The position numbers and the translations under genes are program-made. From Lachnospiraceae bacterium (GTDB lineage: Bacteria; Bacillota; Clostridia; Lachnospirales; Lachnospiraceae): a stretch of DNA of 64,000 nt. The stretch lies in NCBI GenBank assembly GCA_021202635.1, contig JAJQCQ010000085.1, forward strand, positions 2,168-66,167, read 5' to 3'. The first letter of the stretch is position 1. Every line of letters begins with the position of its first letter. Positions 1 through 8,632 of this stretch are shown here, piece after piece. The notes under the pieces were generated by a model. The model did not search any database, was not told the origin of the DNA, and saw only the letters and a program-made list of their open reading frames with translations.

Positions 1-558
1 GTATCTGCGGGCGTATTCATCGCCCTGTACTTTGTTGTGTTTCTGGTCATTGGGTGCTGCTGTATGCCTCTGCCGCCCCTTTATCTTTGTATGTCCAGCC
101 TGATCGCCCTGGTGGCCGCTCCGGTTTATCTGATGCTGCTTAACAAGGCTCCCATGCACGGTCCTGTCTTCATTGCAGCCATGCTGCCCTGCCTGTTCCT
201 GCTGCTCCAGGGAAACATATGGGTCGTAGCGGTAACCGGCGTTATAGCAGGTATCCTGGCTGAGATCATCGCCGGTGCAGGGAATTTCCGCAATCACAAA
301 CTGAACGTTTTAAGCTATGTGTTCTTTTCGCAGAATCTGCTGGGCGGATTCCTGCCGATCTGGATCATGCGCGACTATTATTTTGCCGATACGCTGGAGC
401 GCGGTATGAGTGCGGATTTCTGCAACACGCTGGAGGCGATGACGCCCATATGGGTGCTGTATCTGATGATCGCCGGAACAGTTGTCTTTGCCCTGATCGG
501 GTGCGTGATCGGCAAAAGAATGTTTAAGAAGCACTTTGAAAAGGCTGGAATGGTATGA
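1..558 (+). CDS. ECF transporter S component (MptD/Trep_Strep-like), 5' truncated by window
   Basis: The frame is open from base 1, so the true start lies upstream of the window. The visible ~185 residues are strongly hydrophobic with about five membrane segments and end in a basic tail (GKRMFKKHFEKAG). S components bind the small-molecule substrate (usually a vitamin) of energy-coupling-factor importers. The assignment rests mostly on context: the stop codon overlaps the start of an EcfT gene (ATGA at 555-558), followed by a fused EcfA ATPase. The fold resembles the MptD/Trep_Strep group, whose substrate is unknown. A GTG at 37 is only an internal candidate start. Substrate cannot be predicted. 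Confidence 0.75.
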   Translation, partial: VSAGVFIALYFVVFLVIGCCCMPLPPLYLCMSSLIALVAAPVYLMLLNKAPMHGPVFIAAMLPCLFLLLQGNIWVVAVTGVIAGILAEIIAGAGNFRNHKLNVLSYVFFSQNLLGGFLPIWIMRDYYFADTLERGMSADFCNTLEAMTPIWVLYLMIAGTVVFALIGCVIGKRMFKKHFEKAGMV

Positions 559-1238
559 TGGATACACGGGAAGTAAAGTTTGATCTGCGGACAAAGCTGA
601 TGCTGCTATTGGTTGTGAATCTCTTTTTACTTCTCAGCCATGCCCTTATTTTTGAACTGGTTCTGGTATTCGGCTGCCTGCTGCTCATTACCATAGACGG
701 GCAGCCGAAAAGCGCCCTGCATTTTCTGATTGCATTTTTCATCATGTTTGGGATTGATCAGCTTGCAACGCCTCATATGAATGGTTTTGCATTTACACTG
801 GTATCCTTCCTTGTGGTATCTCTGCGAAAATTCCTTCCCTGTTTTATCCTGGGGAAATGGATCTTAACAAAAACAGAAGTCAGCGAATTTGTTGCAGTCA
901 TGTGGAAGCTGCGCCTTCCGCAGACCGCAATCATTCCGCTGTCCGTGGTCTTCCGCTATTTTCCTACGATCAAAGAAGAATGGACCTCTATCCGGGCGGC
1001 TATGAAAATGCGCGGCATCCATGTTTCTCTGGAACACATCATGGTTCCTCTTTTGATGTCTGCGGTGAATATCAGCGAAGAGCTGTCGGCGGCAGCTCTT
1101 TGCCGGGGCTTAGATAATCCCGGCGTTCATACCAGTCTTGTGCAGGTGAAATTCGGTTATCACGATTATGCCGTCTGGGTGATAACCGGAGTTTTGGCAG
1201 TGTCAGCATTGTTTTTGAAAGGGGTGGGGATTTTATGA
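555..1238 (+). CDS. ecfT: ECF transporter transmembrane (T) component
   Basis: 227 residues, usual size for EcfT/CbiQ. Hydrophobic N-terminal half, then the cytoplasmic coupling region with the two expected Arg-Gly type motifs, AMKMRG near residue 150 and AALCRGL near 180, which contact the ATPases in the family. It couples ATP hydrolysis by EcfA to movement of the S component in the membrane. It overlaps the S gene by 4 nt and its stop overlaps the EcfA start by 4 nt, so the three are translationally coupled. Confidence 0.9.
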   Translation: MMDTREVKFDLRTKLMLLLVVNLFLLLSHALIFELVLVFGCLLLITIDGQPKSALHFLIAFFIMFGIDQLATPHMNGFAFTLVSFLVVSLRKFLPCFILGKWILTKTEVSEFVAVMWKLRLPQTAIIPLSVVFRYFPTIKEEWTSIRAAMKMRGIHVSLEHIMVPLLMSAVNISEELSAAALCRGLDNPGVHTSLVQVKFGYHDYAVWVITGVLAVSALFLKGVGIL

Positions 1239-2761
1239 TTTCTTTTCAGGATGTGACCTGGTCCTATCAGGAAGACGGCGAAAGTAAAAGCCTGGATTCC
1301 ATCCATCTGGAAGTAAAGGATGGAGAGTGTATCCTGCTCTGCGGGAAAAGCGGATGTGGGAAAACAACGATGACCCGCCTGCTTGGTGGCCTGATCCCCA
1401 ACTTCTATGAAGGAAATCTGCAAGGTGCTGTATTGCTGGACGGAAGGAATCTTTGCGATCTTCCCATGTATGAAATCTCAAAGCAGGTCGGCAGTGTATT
1501 CCAGAATCCCCGCACGCAATTCTATACCGTCAACACCACCAGTGAAATCGCCTTCGGCTGCGAAAACCTTGGCATGGAACCGGAAATAGAAACGCCCCCT
1601 CGCTCCGCTCAGCGGCAGGACGATTCGCCCATGCAAAATCGCTGCGCGATGGGCGAATCTATCGCTGCCCGTGTCAGACAGACGGCCAGGGATCTGGAAA
1701 TTGAATCTCTGCTTGATCGAAACATTTTCCATCTGTCAGGAGGCGAAAAGCAGATCATCGCCCTTGCCAGCATTTATGCCATGTCCCCGCAGGTCTATGT
1801 ACTGGACGAGCCATCCTCCAACCTGGATGTTCAGGCAATTGAAAAGCTGCGGAAGATATTGGCGCTTCTCAAGCAGCAGGGCAAGACCATCATCATTGCA
1901 GAACACCGCATGTGGTACCTCAAAAACCTTGTAGACCGGGCGGTCTATATGGAGGACGGGAAAATTGTCCGGGAATATACGATGGCGGAATTAGCACAGT
2001 TCACGATTGAAGAACAGCTTCAGAGCGGGATTCGAACGGTGGATCTCCTCTCCTATCCGATCACCCCCTGCACGGCTGCCCCTTCCGTCCATACGTTAAA
2101 GCTTCAGGATATTCACTGCTTTTATGGAAAAACGGAGGCACTTTCTATCCCGGAGCTGTCGATTAATTCCGGCCAGATCACCGCGATCATCGGCAACAAC
2201 GGAGCGGGAAAATCCACGTTTGTCTCCTGCATGTGCGGGCTTTTGAAGAAGGTGAAAGGAACGATTCTGCTGGATGGGGAAAAGCAAACCGCAAAATGTC
2301 GGGTGAGGCAAAGCTATCTTGTTATGCAGGAGACGGGCCACCAGCTTTTTTCCGACAGTGTCCGGGAAGAAATTGTACTGGGAAATCGTGACTCATCCGA
2401 AAAGAGCTTGCAGGAAATCATGAAGGCTCTGGATATTTCAGACCTTGCCGACCGCCATCCCATGACTTTATCCGGCGGTCAGAAGCAGCGGGTGATCATT
2501 GCCTCTGCCTGTGTTTGCGGAAAAAAGATTTTGTACTTTGACGAACCTACATCCGGCCTTGATTTCAGCCACATGATGGAAACCTGCCAGCTATTAAAGC
2601 AGCTCCAGAAGGAGGATGTCTTTCTGTTTATTATCACCCATGATTACGAATTGATTGCTTCTGTCTGCGACAGTGTGATCCATATCGAGGATGGACGGGT
2701 ACAGGAACAATATCTTCTGGATGATGCGGGAATTATAAAATTGCGGGAATTTTTCTCCTGA
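1235..2761 (+). CDS. ecfA: ECF transporter ATPase, two ABC domains fused, with in-frame palindromic insertion
   Basis: 508 residues with two complete ABC modules in one chain. Module 1 has Walker A GKSGCGKT, signature LSGGEKQ and Walker B VYVLDEPSSNLD; module 2 has GNNGAGKST, LSGGQKQ and LYFDEPTSGLD. It powers the ECF importer from the cytoplasmic face. Between the Q-loop region (ENLGMEPE) and the helix IAARVRQTA there are about 25 extra residues (bases 1586-1660) that do not look like ABC sequence and are encoded by a DNA palindrome (see repeat). Removing them restores the usual spacing. The frame is kept, so the protein may still work. Confidence 0.92.
   Translation: MISFQDVTWSYQEDGESKSLDSIHLEVKDGECILLCGKSGCGKTTMTRLLGGLIPNFYEGNLQGAVLLDGRNLCDLPMYEISKQVGSVFQNPRTQFYTVNTTSEIAFGCENLGMEPEIETPPRSAQRQDDSPMQNRCAMGESIAARVRQTARDLEIESLLDRNIFHLSGGEKQIIALASIYAMSPQVYVLDEPSSNLDVQAIEKLRKILALLKQQGKTIIIAEHRMWYLKNLVDRAVYMEDGKIVREYTMAELAQFTIEEQLQSGIRTVDLLSYPITPCTAAPSVHTLKLQDIHCFYGKTEALSIPELSINSGQITAIIGNNGAGKSTFVSCMCGLLKKVKGTILLDGEKQTAKCRVRQSYLVMQETGHQLFSDSVREEIVLGNRDSSEKSLQEIMKALDISDLADRHPMTLSGGQKQRVIIASACVCGKKILYFDEPTSGLDFSHMMETCQLLKQLQKEDVFLFIITHDYELIASVCDSVIHIEDGRVQEQYLLDDAGIIKLREFFS
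1586..1660. repeat. REP-like palindromic insertion inside ecfA
   Basis: About 75 nt, exactly 25 codons, interrupting ecfA in frame. It contains CCGCTCAGCGG (1605-1615) and a perfect 11-bp inverted repeat GATTCGCCCAT (1622-1632) / ATGGGCGAATC (1649-1659) with a 16-nt loop. It shares GCTCCGCTC, GCAGG, GCCCATG and ATGGGC in the same order with the element at 12542-12597, suggesting one repeat family. The boundaries are inferred from where ABC homology stops and resumes. Confidence 0.7.
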
Positions 2762-2845
2762 AACAGATAAGCCTTTTAAAAGCTTCAGGTTTCCCTTTCC
2801 ATGGAAACATTTCATGCAAAAATTCCTTTTCTTCGCGGGAAAAAA

Positions 2846-3673
2846 TCACAATTCGAGAAGCCGCCGCGCTCTCCTGATTTCTTCTTCTGTGGGAGTCGGT
2901 ATACCATCCAAAGAATACGGTATTCCAAGGTTTTCCCATTTAAAGCGGCCCAGCGTATGGTATGGCAGCACTTCCAGACGCCGCAGGGTCGAAAGTTCGC
3001 GCGTAAGTTCCCGCAAAGCAATCAGTTCCACCTCGGAATCTGTCAGACCCGGCACCAGCACATGACGGATCCACAGATCCTTTCCATGCTCCGAAAGATA
3101 ACGCGCCATTGCCAGAATATTCGCGTTATCCTGTCCGGTCAGATCGTGGTGCAGCTGTCCATCCATGGCCTTGATATCAAGAAGGAAAAGATCTGTGACA
3201 TCCATCAGCCTCCCAAACCGTGTCAGATACTCCTGATCCATCGAAAACGGATTACCTGATGTATCCAGCGCCGTGTGGATTCCTTTCTCCGTTGCCAGAG
3301 AAAAGAAATCGGCTACAAATTCCAGTTGTAAAAGAGGCTCACCGCCGCTGACGGTGATGCCTCCGTTTTTCTTCCAGTAGTTGCGATATCGATAGACCTT
3401 TTCGAAAAGCGCCTGCGGCGTCCAGAGCTCTCCCGCGTCTTTTTTCCAGGTCTCCGGGTTATGGCAGTAGCGGCAGCGCATGGCGCAGCCCTGCAGAAAA
3501 ACAACACAGCGCACGCCCGGACCATCGACCAGTCCAAAGGTTTCCAGAGAGTGAACCCGGCCTATGTGGTCTGCGGAATCCACTCCGGCTATATTCTGAT
3601 CCGTCACATTCTGATTTGTCATATCCTGCCCAGCCGTAATCCGATCGTCCATATCCTGATCCTCCAGGTTCAT
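2846..3673 (-). CDS. pflA: Pyruvate formate-lyase activating enzyme (radical SAM)
   Basis: Radical SAM enzyme that places the glycyl radical on PflB using SAM and a 4Fe-4S cluster. The motif LETFGLVDGPGVRCVVF is followed by CAMRCRYCHNPETW (CxxxCxxC cluster), then GGEPLLQ and the PflA-type C-terminal half (HTLGRFKWENLG). The start at 3673 is chosen because GGAG lies 8 nt upstream; the frame continues to a GTG at 3736 with no ribosome site. Even so, about 35 residues precede the conserved start and are rich in D, Q, N and M with a repetitive look (TNQNVTDQN), unlike usual PflA. It lies downstream of pflB on the same strand. Confidence 0.93.
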   Translation of the reverse strand: MNLEDQDMDDRITAGQDMTNQNVTDQNIAGVDSADHIGRVHSLETFGLVDGPGVRCVVFLQGCAMRCRYCHNPETWKKDAGELWTPQALFEKVYRYRNYWKKNGGITVSGGEPLLQLEFVADFFSLATEKGIHTALDTSGNPFSMDQEYLTRFGRLMDVTDLFLLDIKAMDGQLHHDLTGQDNANILAMARYLSEHGKDLWIRHVLVPGLTDSEVELIALRELTRELSTLRRLEVLPYHTLGRFKWENLGIPYSLDGIPTPTEEEIRRARRLLEL

Positions 3674-3788
3674 TTGCCTTGCTCCGCCATATAATCCATT
3701 TGAGTTTTCGTTACTTGTCATGCCCCGGCCACACACTTATTGCGCGGTCAAAGCTTATCCTGCACGAAATGCGGGATGCCCGCGCTCC

Positions 3789-5987
3789 TTACATCGCGGC
3801 ATGGCAGGTACGGTTAATCACATCCTGCTGCTGCTCTTTTGTGAGGTCGATAAACTTCACTGCATAACCGGACACGCGGATGGTGAAGTTCGCGTACTCC
3901 GGTTTCTCTGGATGCTCCATGGCATCCTTCAGCTTTTCGATACCGAATACATTCACATTCAGGTGATGCGCTCCCTGGTCAAAGTAGCCGTCCAGCACGC
4001 TCACCAGATTTTCCGTCCGCTCCGCATCGCTGTGCCCCAGAGCGTCCGGATTGATGGTCTGCGTGTTGGAGATGCCATCCAGCGCGTACTCATATGGAAT
4101 CTTCGCCACGGAATTCAGGGAAGCCAGAAGCCCGTTTTTCTCTGCACCGTAGCAGGGATTCGCGCCTGGGGAAAGAGCCTCGCCTGCTTTTCTTCCGTCC
4201 GGCATCGCACCGGTCGCCTTGCCATATACCACGTTCGACGTGATCGTCAGGATAGATGTAGAAGGCGTGGAATCGCGATAGGTGTGGATGTGCTTCAGCT
4301 TGCCCATAAAGGAACGCAGTACCCAGATTGCGATTTCATCCGCACGGTCGTCGTCGTTGCCATAGCGTGGGAAATCGCCTTCAATCTCAAAGTCGACCGC
4401 AATCCCCTTTTCATTGCGGATTGGTTTTACCTTTGCGTATTTGATTGCGCAGAACGAATCCACCACATGGGAAAATCCGGCGATACCGGTCGCGAAGCTG
4501 CGCTTTACATGGGAATCGATCAGCGCCATCTCTGCCGCCTCGTAGTAATATTTGTCGTGCATATAATGAATCATGTTCAGCGTACCCACATACAGATGCG
4601 CCAGCCAGTCCAGCATGGCATCGTACTTTTCCATGACTTCATCGTAATCCAGATATTCCGAGGTGATCGGCGCGTATTTCGGTCCGACCTGCTCACCCAG
4701 CTTTTCGTCCACACCGCCATTGATTGCGTAGAGCAGGCACTTGGCCAGGTTCGCGCGTGCGCCGAAAAACTGAAGCTCCTTACCCTGTTCGGTCGCAGAT
4801 ACACAGCAGCAGATGGAATAGTCATCGCCCCATACCGGACGCATCACCTCGTCGTTCTCATACTGGATCGAGCTGGTCTTTACCGAGATGGCAGCCGCGT
4901 AATTCTTAAAGTTCTCCGGTAGCCGCGAAGAATACAGCACGGTCAGGTTCGGCTCCGGAGCCGGTCCCATGTTCTCCAGCGTGTGCAGGAAACGGTAGTC
5001 ATTCTTCGTCACCTGATGACGGCCGTCATTGCCAAAGCCTCCCAGCACAAGGGTCGCCCATACAGGATCACCGGAAAACAGCTGATTGTAGGATTCGATC
5101 CGTGCGAATTTCACCATGCGGAATTTCATCACCAGATGGTCGATCAACTCCTGCGCTTCCTTCTCCGTGAGAATGCCGGCCTGCATATCCCGTTCAATGT
5201 AAATATCAAGGAATGTGGAAATACGCCCTACGCTCATTGCTGCGCCGTTCTGCGTCTTTATCGCCGCGAGATAACCAAAATACAGCCACTGCACCGCTTC
5301 TTTTGCATTTGAAGCAGGCAGGGAAATGTCGAAGCCATATGCTTTCGCCATCTCTTTCATTTCCTCAAGAGCCCTGATCTGGTCTGCGATCTCCTCTCGG
5401 AGCTGAAAATCATACCTTCTCATTCCCTGACGCTCCGTGGCCGCAAAATCCTTCTTCTTGCTCTCAATCAGAAAATCAATCCCGTAAAGAGCCACCCTGC
5501 GGTAATCCCCCACGATCCGCCCTCTGCCGTAGGTATCCGGCAGTCCGGTCAGGATATGCGCATGACGCGCTTTTTTCATCTCCGGCGTATAAATATCAAA
5601 CACTCCCTGGTTGTGAGTCTTGTGATATTTCGTAAATACCTCATGAAGCTTTTCACTCGGCTCATAGCCATACATCCGGCAGGCCTGCTCTGCCATTTTA
5701 ATACCGCCGTAAGGCATAAATGCCCGTTTCAGCGGCTTGTCCGTCTGCAGGCCGACCACCTGCTCCAGTTCCCTTTTGTCCTCATCAATATATGCCGCAC
5801 CATAAGCAGTAATCCCGGAAACCACTTCTGTCTCCATATCCAGGACACCGCCCTTTGCGCGTTCCTCCTTTTGAAGCTCCTGCAGCTTCCCCCAAAGTAC
5901 CTCTGTTGCCTTCGTAGGTCCCTGAAGGAATGACTCATCACCATCATATGGTGTGTAATTGTTCTGGATAAAATCCCGTACATTCAC
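3789..5987 (-). CDS. pflB: Formate C-acetyltransferase (pyruvate formate-lyase)
   Basis: 732 residues, full-length PFL. Converts pyruvate and CoA to acetyl-CoA and formate in the cytoplasm under anaerobiosis. The catalytic cysteines are in [11 protein letters not shown] (residues ~393-395), followed by [10 protein letters not shown]; the glycyl-radical site is RVSGYAVKF with Gly about residue 707. Upstream is an extended -10 promoter with an overlapping/downstream dyad (6081-6103). The activase pflA follows about 115 nt downstream of the stop. In an acetogen the formate can feed the methyl branch of the Wood-Ljungdahl pathway. Confidence 0.97.
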   Translation of the reverse strand: MNVRDFIQNNYTPYDGDESFLQGPTKATEVLWGKLQELQKEERAKGGVLDMETEVVSGITAYGAAYIDEDKRELEQVVGLQTDKPLKRAFMPYGGIKMAEQACRMYGYEPSEKLHEVFTKYHKTHNQGVFDIYTPEMKKARHAHILTGLPDTYGRGRIVGDYRRVALYGIDFLIESKKKDFAATERQGMRRYDFQLREEIADQIRALEEMKEMAKAYGFDISLPASNAKEAVQWLYFGYLAAIKTQNGAAMSVGRISTFLDIYIERDMQAGILTEKEAQELIDHLVMKFRMVKFARIESYNQLFSGDPVWATLVLGGFGNDGRHQVTKNDYRFLHTLENMGPAPEPNLTVLYSSRLPENFKNYAAAISVKTSSIQYENDEVMRPVWGDDYSICCCVSATEQGKELQFFGARANLAKCLLYAINGGVDEKLGEQVGPKYAPITSEYLDYDEVMEKYDAMLDWLAHLYVGTLNMIHYMHDKYYYEAAEMALIDSHVKRSFATGIAGFSHVVDSFCAIKYAKVKPIRNEKGIAVDFEIEGDFPRYGNDDDRADEIAIWVLRSFMGKLKHIHTYRDSTPSTSILTITSNVVYGKATGAMPDGRKAGEALSPGANPCYGAEKNGLLASLNSVAKIPYEYALDGISNTQTINPDALGHSDAERTENLVSVLDGYFDQGAHHLNVNVFGIEKLKDAMEHPEKPEYANFTIRVSGYAVKFIDLTKEQQQDVINRTCHAAM

Positions 5988-6080
5988 TTCATACCGCCAG
6001 TGTATTCCCTGAAAACCTGCCCACTGCTCCCTGTCCTTTACTATGAAAATCCTCCTTATAAGATTTGCGGAATTAGTTTA

Positions 6081-6098
6081 TGCTAACTACAGTTAGCA
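6081..6098. promoter_or_regulatory. GTTAG/CTAAC dyad at the pflB promoter
   Basis: Perfect 7-bp arms TGCTAAC and GTTAGCA around TACA, directly after the pflB -10 box. One of four related dyads (6579-6594, 10765-10780, 12420-12437). Confidence 0.6.
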
Positions 6099-6127
6099 TT
6101 ATATCACACTTGTGCGCAAACATATGC
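6098..6127 (-). promoter_or_regulatory. pflB promoter, extended -10
   Basis: Reading leftward, TGATATAAT (6106-6098) is an extended -10 box; the -35 region is weak (CATATG-like at 17 nt). The dyad at 6081-6098 touches its downstream edge, a position suited to repression. Confidence 0.6.
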
Positions 6128-6229
6128 ATTTTTTTCAATACATTCGCCGCCAAACGCAATTCCTGCCCAATACATTTGCTGCAAAGCGCTATTTCTGGCC
6201 ATTTCCGGGTCCCAGAGAACAGCTTCCGT

Positions 6230-6555
6230 TCAGCGCATTTCGACAGTCGCAGCAGTCATCCCGTAACCCAGCGTTTTTGTCCGGTGAAATCCATTTTTCA
6301 TATAATAAGCGACGATGTAATCTACCGCACATATGCCCGGCAGGATACCCTTTGCCTCAAACTTCTCGGCATAATTCTTCTGCAAATGCCAAATTTTCCT
6401 CCACTTCTATAAATACCAACAGTGTTCCAGGAGCTGCCTCACATTGTGCTTGGAATCCCAGGCGGCACTGTACTGGTAGATTTCCAGTGGCAGCAGGTTC
6501 CCGGCAACAGCAGGACAACAGGCTTGTTTTTGTCTCCATATTCATAAGTTTTCAT
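6230..6555 (-). pseudogene. Decayed alpha/beta-hydrolase gene fragment
   Basis: A start ATG at 6555 with AGGGGGG 7 nt upstream opens a peptide beginning MKTYEYGDKNKPVVLLLPG and continuing TCCHWK, a typical alpha/beta-hydrolase N-terminus (first strand plus oxyanion turn), but it stops after 38 codons. Another frame then reads a plausible C-terminus (KNYAEKFEAKGILPG... ending GMTAATVEMR) to a stop at 6230. No single frame spans the gene, and the region is far too short for an intact hydrolase. I read it as an internally deleted and frameshifted remnant that kept its promoter and operator. The C-terminal piece could come from a different gene. Confidence 0.5.
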
Positions 6556-6578
6556 ATCGTTTCCCCCCTCTACCAGTC

Positions 6579-6594
6579 GTTAGTAATAACTAAC
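6579..6594. promoter_or_regulatory. GTTAG/CTAAC dyad downstream of -10
   Basis: GTTAGTAATAACTAAC: 6-bp arms GTTAGT and ACTAAC. Same family and same position as the eno dyad; the two promoters also share the string TGTTACAAT at the -10 box. Confidence 0.6.
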
Positions 6595-6598
6595 TCGC

Positions 6599-6627
6599 AT
6601 TGTAACAGATACCAGGAGAGAAATCAA
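6599..6627 (-). promoter_or_regulatory. Promoter of the hydrolase remnant
   Basis: Reading leftward: TTGATT (6627-6622), 17 nt, TACAAT (6604-6599). The dyad at 6579-6594 lies 4 nt beyond the -10 box. Confidence 0.65.
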
Positions 6628-6679
6628 TGCGAAACCTGAACGATAACACACCAAATTAAACATCACCGGGCGATAAAAT

Positions 6680-6736
6680 ACCGCAAAAATAATGGAGCAA
6701 ATGCAGGGGCAGCTTATTCGTCCCGCACTTGCTCCA
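6680..6736 (-). terminator. Terminator of the siderophore importer operon
   Basis: Leftward: TGGAGCAAGTGCGGG pairs with CCCTGCATTTGCTCCA (one mismatch) around a ~13-nt loop, followed by TTATTTTTG. It lies about 90 nt after the binding-protein stop. Confidence 0.7.
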
Positions 6737-6827
6737 CATAAAGCCGAAAAATTTTAATCGTAAAGAAATCTGTCAACACAAATCAGGCGATTTTCATTAC
6801 GCGGCTTTCTTTATTATACTTATACGA

Positions 6828-7778
6828 TTATTCCTCTGCGAGCAGTGCGCTCTCCAGATCAGCGAGCATCGTATCCAGTGCGGTAATTCCGCCTTCTGCT
6901 GTGTACCACACGGCAGGATGCTCCAGATACACGATGTTGCCGTTCTGGTAAGCGTCCGTCTGCATCACCAGTTCATTTTCCATAATCTCCTGTGCCAGCT
7001 GCGCTCCTTCTGTCTGAATCGCCGCGTCACGGTCCATCACAAAAATGTAATCCGGGTTCTGCTCCAGAATTGTCTCAAAAGAAGACTCATTACCATGTGT
7101 TGAAGTTGAGTCTGCCGCAGTGAGATTCTCAAATCCGATCTCCACGCCGATGATGGAGCAGCGGCCATCGTTCCCAAGCAGATTGAAGCTGCCGCTGGTG
7201 CACATACCTACCAGCGCGGTCTTGCCCTCAGCTACCTCCTGAAGTGCTGCGATGCGATCATCAAAGGCTGTCATTTTTTCATCAATCTGATCCTCCAGTC
7301 CAAAGATGGAAGCGATTGTTGTCGCGTTCTTGCGGACACTCTCTACCAGACCGATCTCGCTGTCCGTCGCCAAATATACGACCGGCGCGATCTCGCTCAG
7401 GTCGTCATAAATAGAACTCAAACGGCCGCCGATGAAAATAATATCCGGCTCGCATTCCATAACCGCTTCCAGATCCGCTTCTTTGATATTACCGAGGTTC
7501 AGAATATTTTCATCTTCCGCATAGGAAGAAAGGTAATCGATCGATGTGCTGGCGGTACCTACTACCCGGTCGCCCAGGCCAAGATTATCAAGAATGTCCA
7601 GAGAAGCCAGGTCAAGGATCGCGATGCGCTCCGGGTCATATGGAACCTCTACCTCCGCTTCTTCGCCATCCGCATTCAATGCAGTAATGGTAATTGTTTC
7701 TGCTTCTTCCGCACAGCAGGCTGTACTGATTGTCATTGCCGCGACAAGTGCAGCGAAAATAAGTTTTTTCATTTTCAT
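6828..7778 (-). CDS. Siderophore/iron ABC transporter substrate-binding lipoprotein
   Basis: 316 residues. Starts MKMKKLIFAALVAAM with a lipobox-like ISTAC and a second Cys immediately after, so probably a membrane-anchored lipoprotein. The mature part is a helical-backbone periplasmic-binding protein of the FepB/FatB/YclQ class: DPERIAILDLASLDILDNLGLGDRVVG, then EADLEAVMECEPDIIFIGGR. Captures a ferric siderophore or related iron chelate. Last gene of the four-gene operon 10674-6828 and followed by a terminator. Ligand not predictable. Confidence 0.9.
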   Translation of the reverse strand: MKMKKLIFAALVAAMTISTACCAEEAETITITALNADGEEAEVEVPYDPERIAILDLASLDILDNLGLGDRVVGTASTSIDYLSSYAEDENILNLGNIKEADLEAVMECEPDIIFIGGRLSSIYDDLSEIAPVVYLATDSEIGLVESVRKNATTIASIFGLEDQIDEKMTAFDDRIAALQEVAEGKTALVGMCTSGSFNLLGNDGRCSIIGVEIGFENLTAADSTSTHGNESSFETILEQNPDYIFVMDRDAAIQTEGAQLAQEIMENELVMQTDAYQNGNIVYLEHPAVWYTAEGGITALDTMLADLESALLAEE

Positions 7779-7851
7779 AATCTCCTTTTATAAAGTACTG
7801 AAATAATAAAATCTGTAGTAACTGTGAAACTCTCTGCAGTTCCTGTTTTTC

Positions 7852-8604
7852 TTAATAGTAGATCGATAATGGTTTTCCCTCGATCTCCATGATCTCGAAA
7901 TCTACGTTGTAAATGCGCGCCAGGGTCTCTTTCGTCATCACCTCCTTTACGGTACCGAATTTTTCGATTTTCCCGTCCTTGAACGCGCAGATGTAGTCCG
8001 AGTAAAATGCTGCGTAATTAATTTCATGCAGCACTAAAATCACCGTCTTCCCAAGCTCATCGCAGAGGCGACGGACAATTTTCATCATATTGGTGGCGTG
8101 GTAAATATCCAGATTATTCGTCGGCTCATCCAGCAGGATGTACTCCGTATCCTGAGCAATTACCATTGCGATATAAGCTCTCTGGCGCTGTCCGCCTGAA
8201 AGCTCATCAATAAACCGATCCTCAAATTCCTCCAGTTCCATATAAGCGATCGCCTGGCTGATAATCTCCTCATCCTCCTTTGTCGTGTGGTTCCCGGAAT
8301 AGGGAAAGCGTCCAAAGGTCACCAGTTCCCGGACCGTCAGCTTCATCTGAATGTTATTTGTCTGGGTGAGAATTGCCAGACGCTTTGCCAGATCACGACT
8401 TTTCCACTGCGTAATATCTTTCCCTTCAAAATCCACTGCACCGCCGTCCCGTGCAATCAGCCTGGACAATATGTTCAAAACAGTCGATTTGCCGGCACCG
8501 TTCGGTCCGATCATGGAAATGACTGCCCGCTTCGGAATCTCGAAGCTGACTCCATCGACTACCGTTTTACCGTCGTATTGCTTTGTCAGTTTTTTTGCAA
8601 ACAT
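7852..8604 (-). CDS. Siderophore ABC transporter ATP-binding protein (YclP/FepC-like)
   Basis: 250 residues. Walker A GPNGAGKST near residue 34, signature LSGGQRQR near 138, Walker B YILLDEPTNNLD, switch His in VLHEINYA. FecE/FepC class ATPase energising ferric-chelate uptake. Follows the two permeases (28-nt gap) and precedes the binding protein (73-nt gap), the YclNOPQ order. Confidence 0.94.
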   Translation of the reverse strand: MFAKKLTKQYDGKTVVDGVSFEIPKRAVISMIGPNGAGKSTVLNILSRLIARDGGAVDFEGKDITQWKSRDLAKRLAILTQTNNIQMKLTVRELVTFGRFPYSGNHTTKEDEEIISQAIAYMELEEFEDRFIDELSGGQRQRAYIAMVIAQDTEYILLDEPTNNLDIYHATNMMKIVRRLCDELGKTVILVLHEINYAAFYSDYICAFKDGKIEKFGTVKEVMTKETLARIYNVDFEIMEIEGKPLSIYY

Positions 8605-8632
8605 GGTCTGCTCCCTTCTTTTTTATGCGCAT

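Noticed and set aside
3673-3736. Longer pflA starting at the GTG at 3736
   Set aside because: No ribosome site there, while the ATG at 3673 has GGAG at good spacing.
3720-4922. 400-codon open frame on the + strand
   Set aside because: It lies antisense to pflB, which has clear catalytic motifs; its product has no recognisable domain and is an artefact of the GC-rich third positions of pflB.
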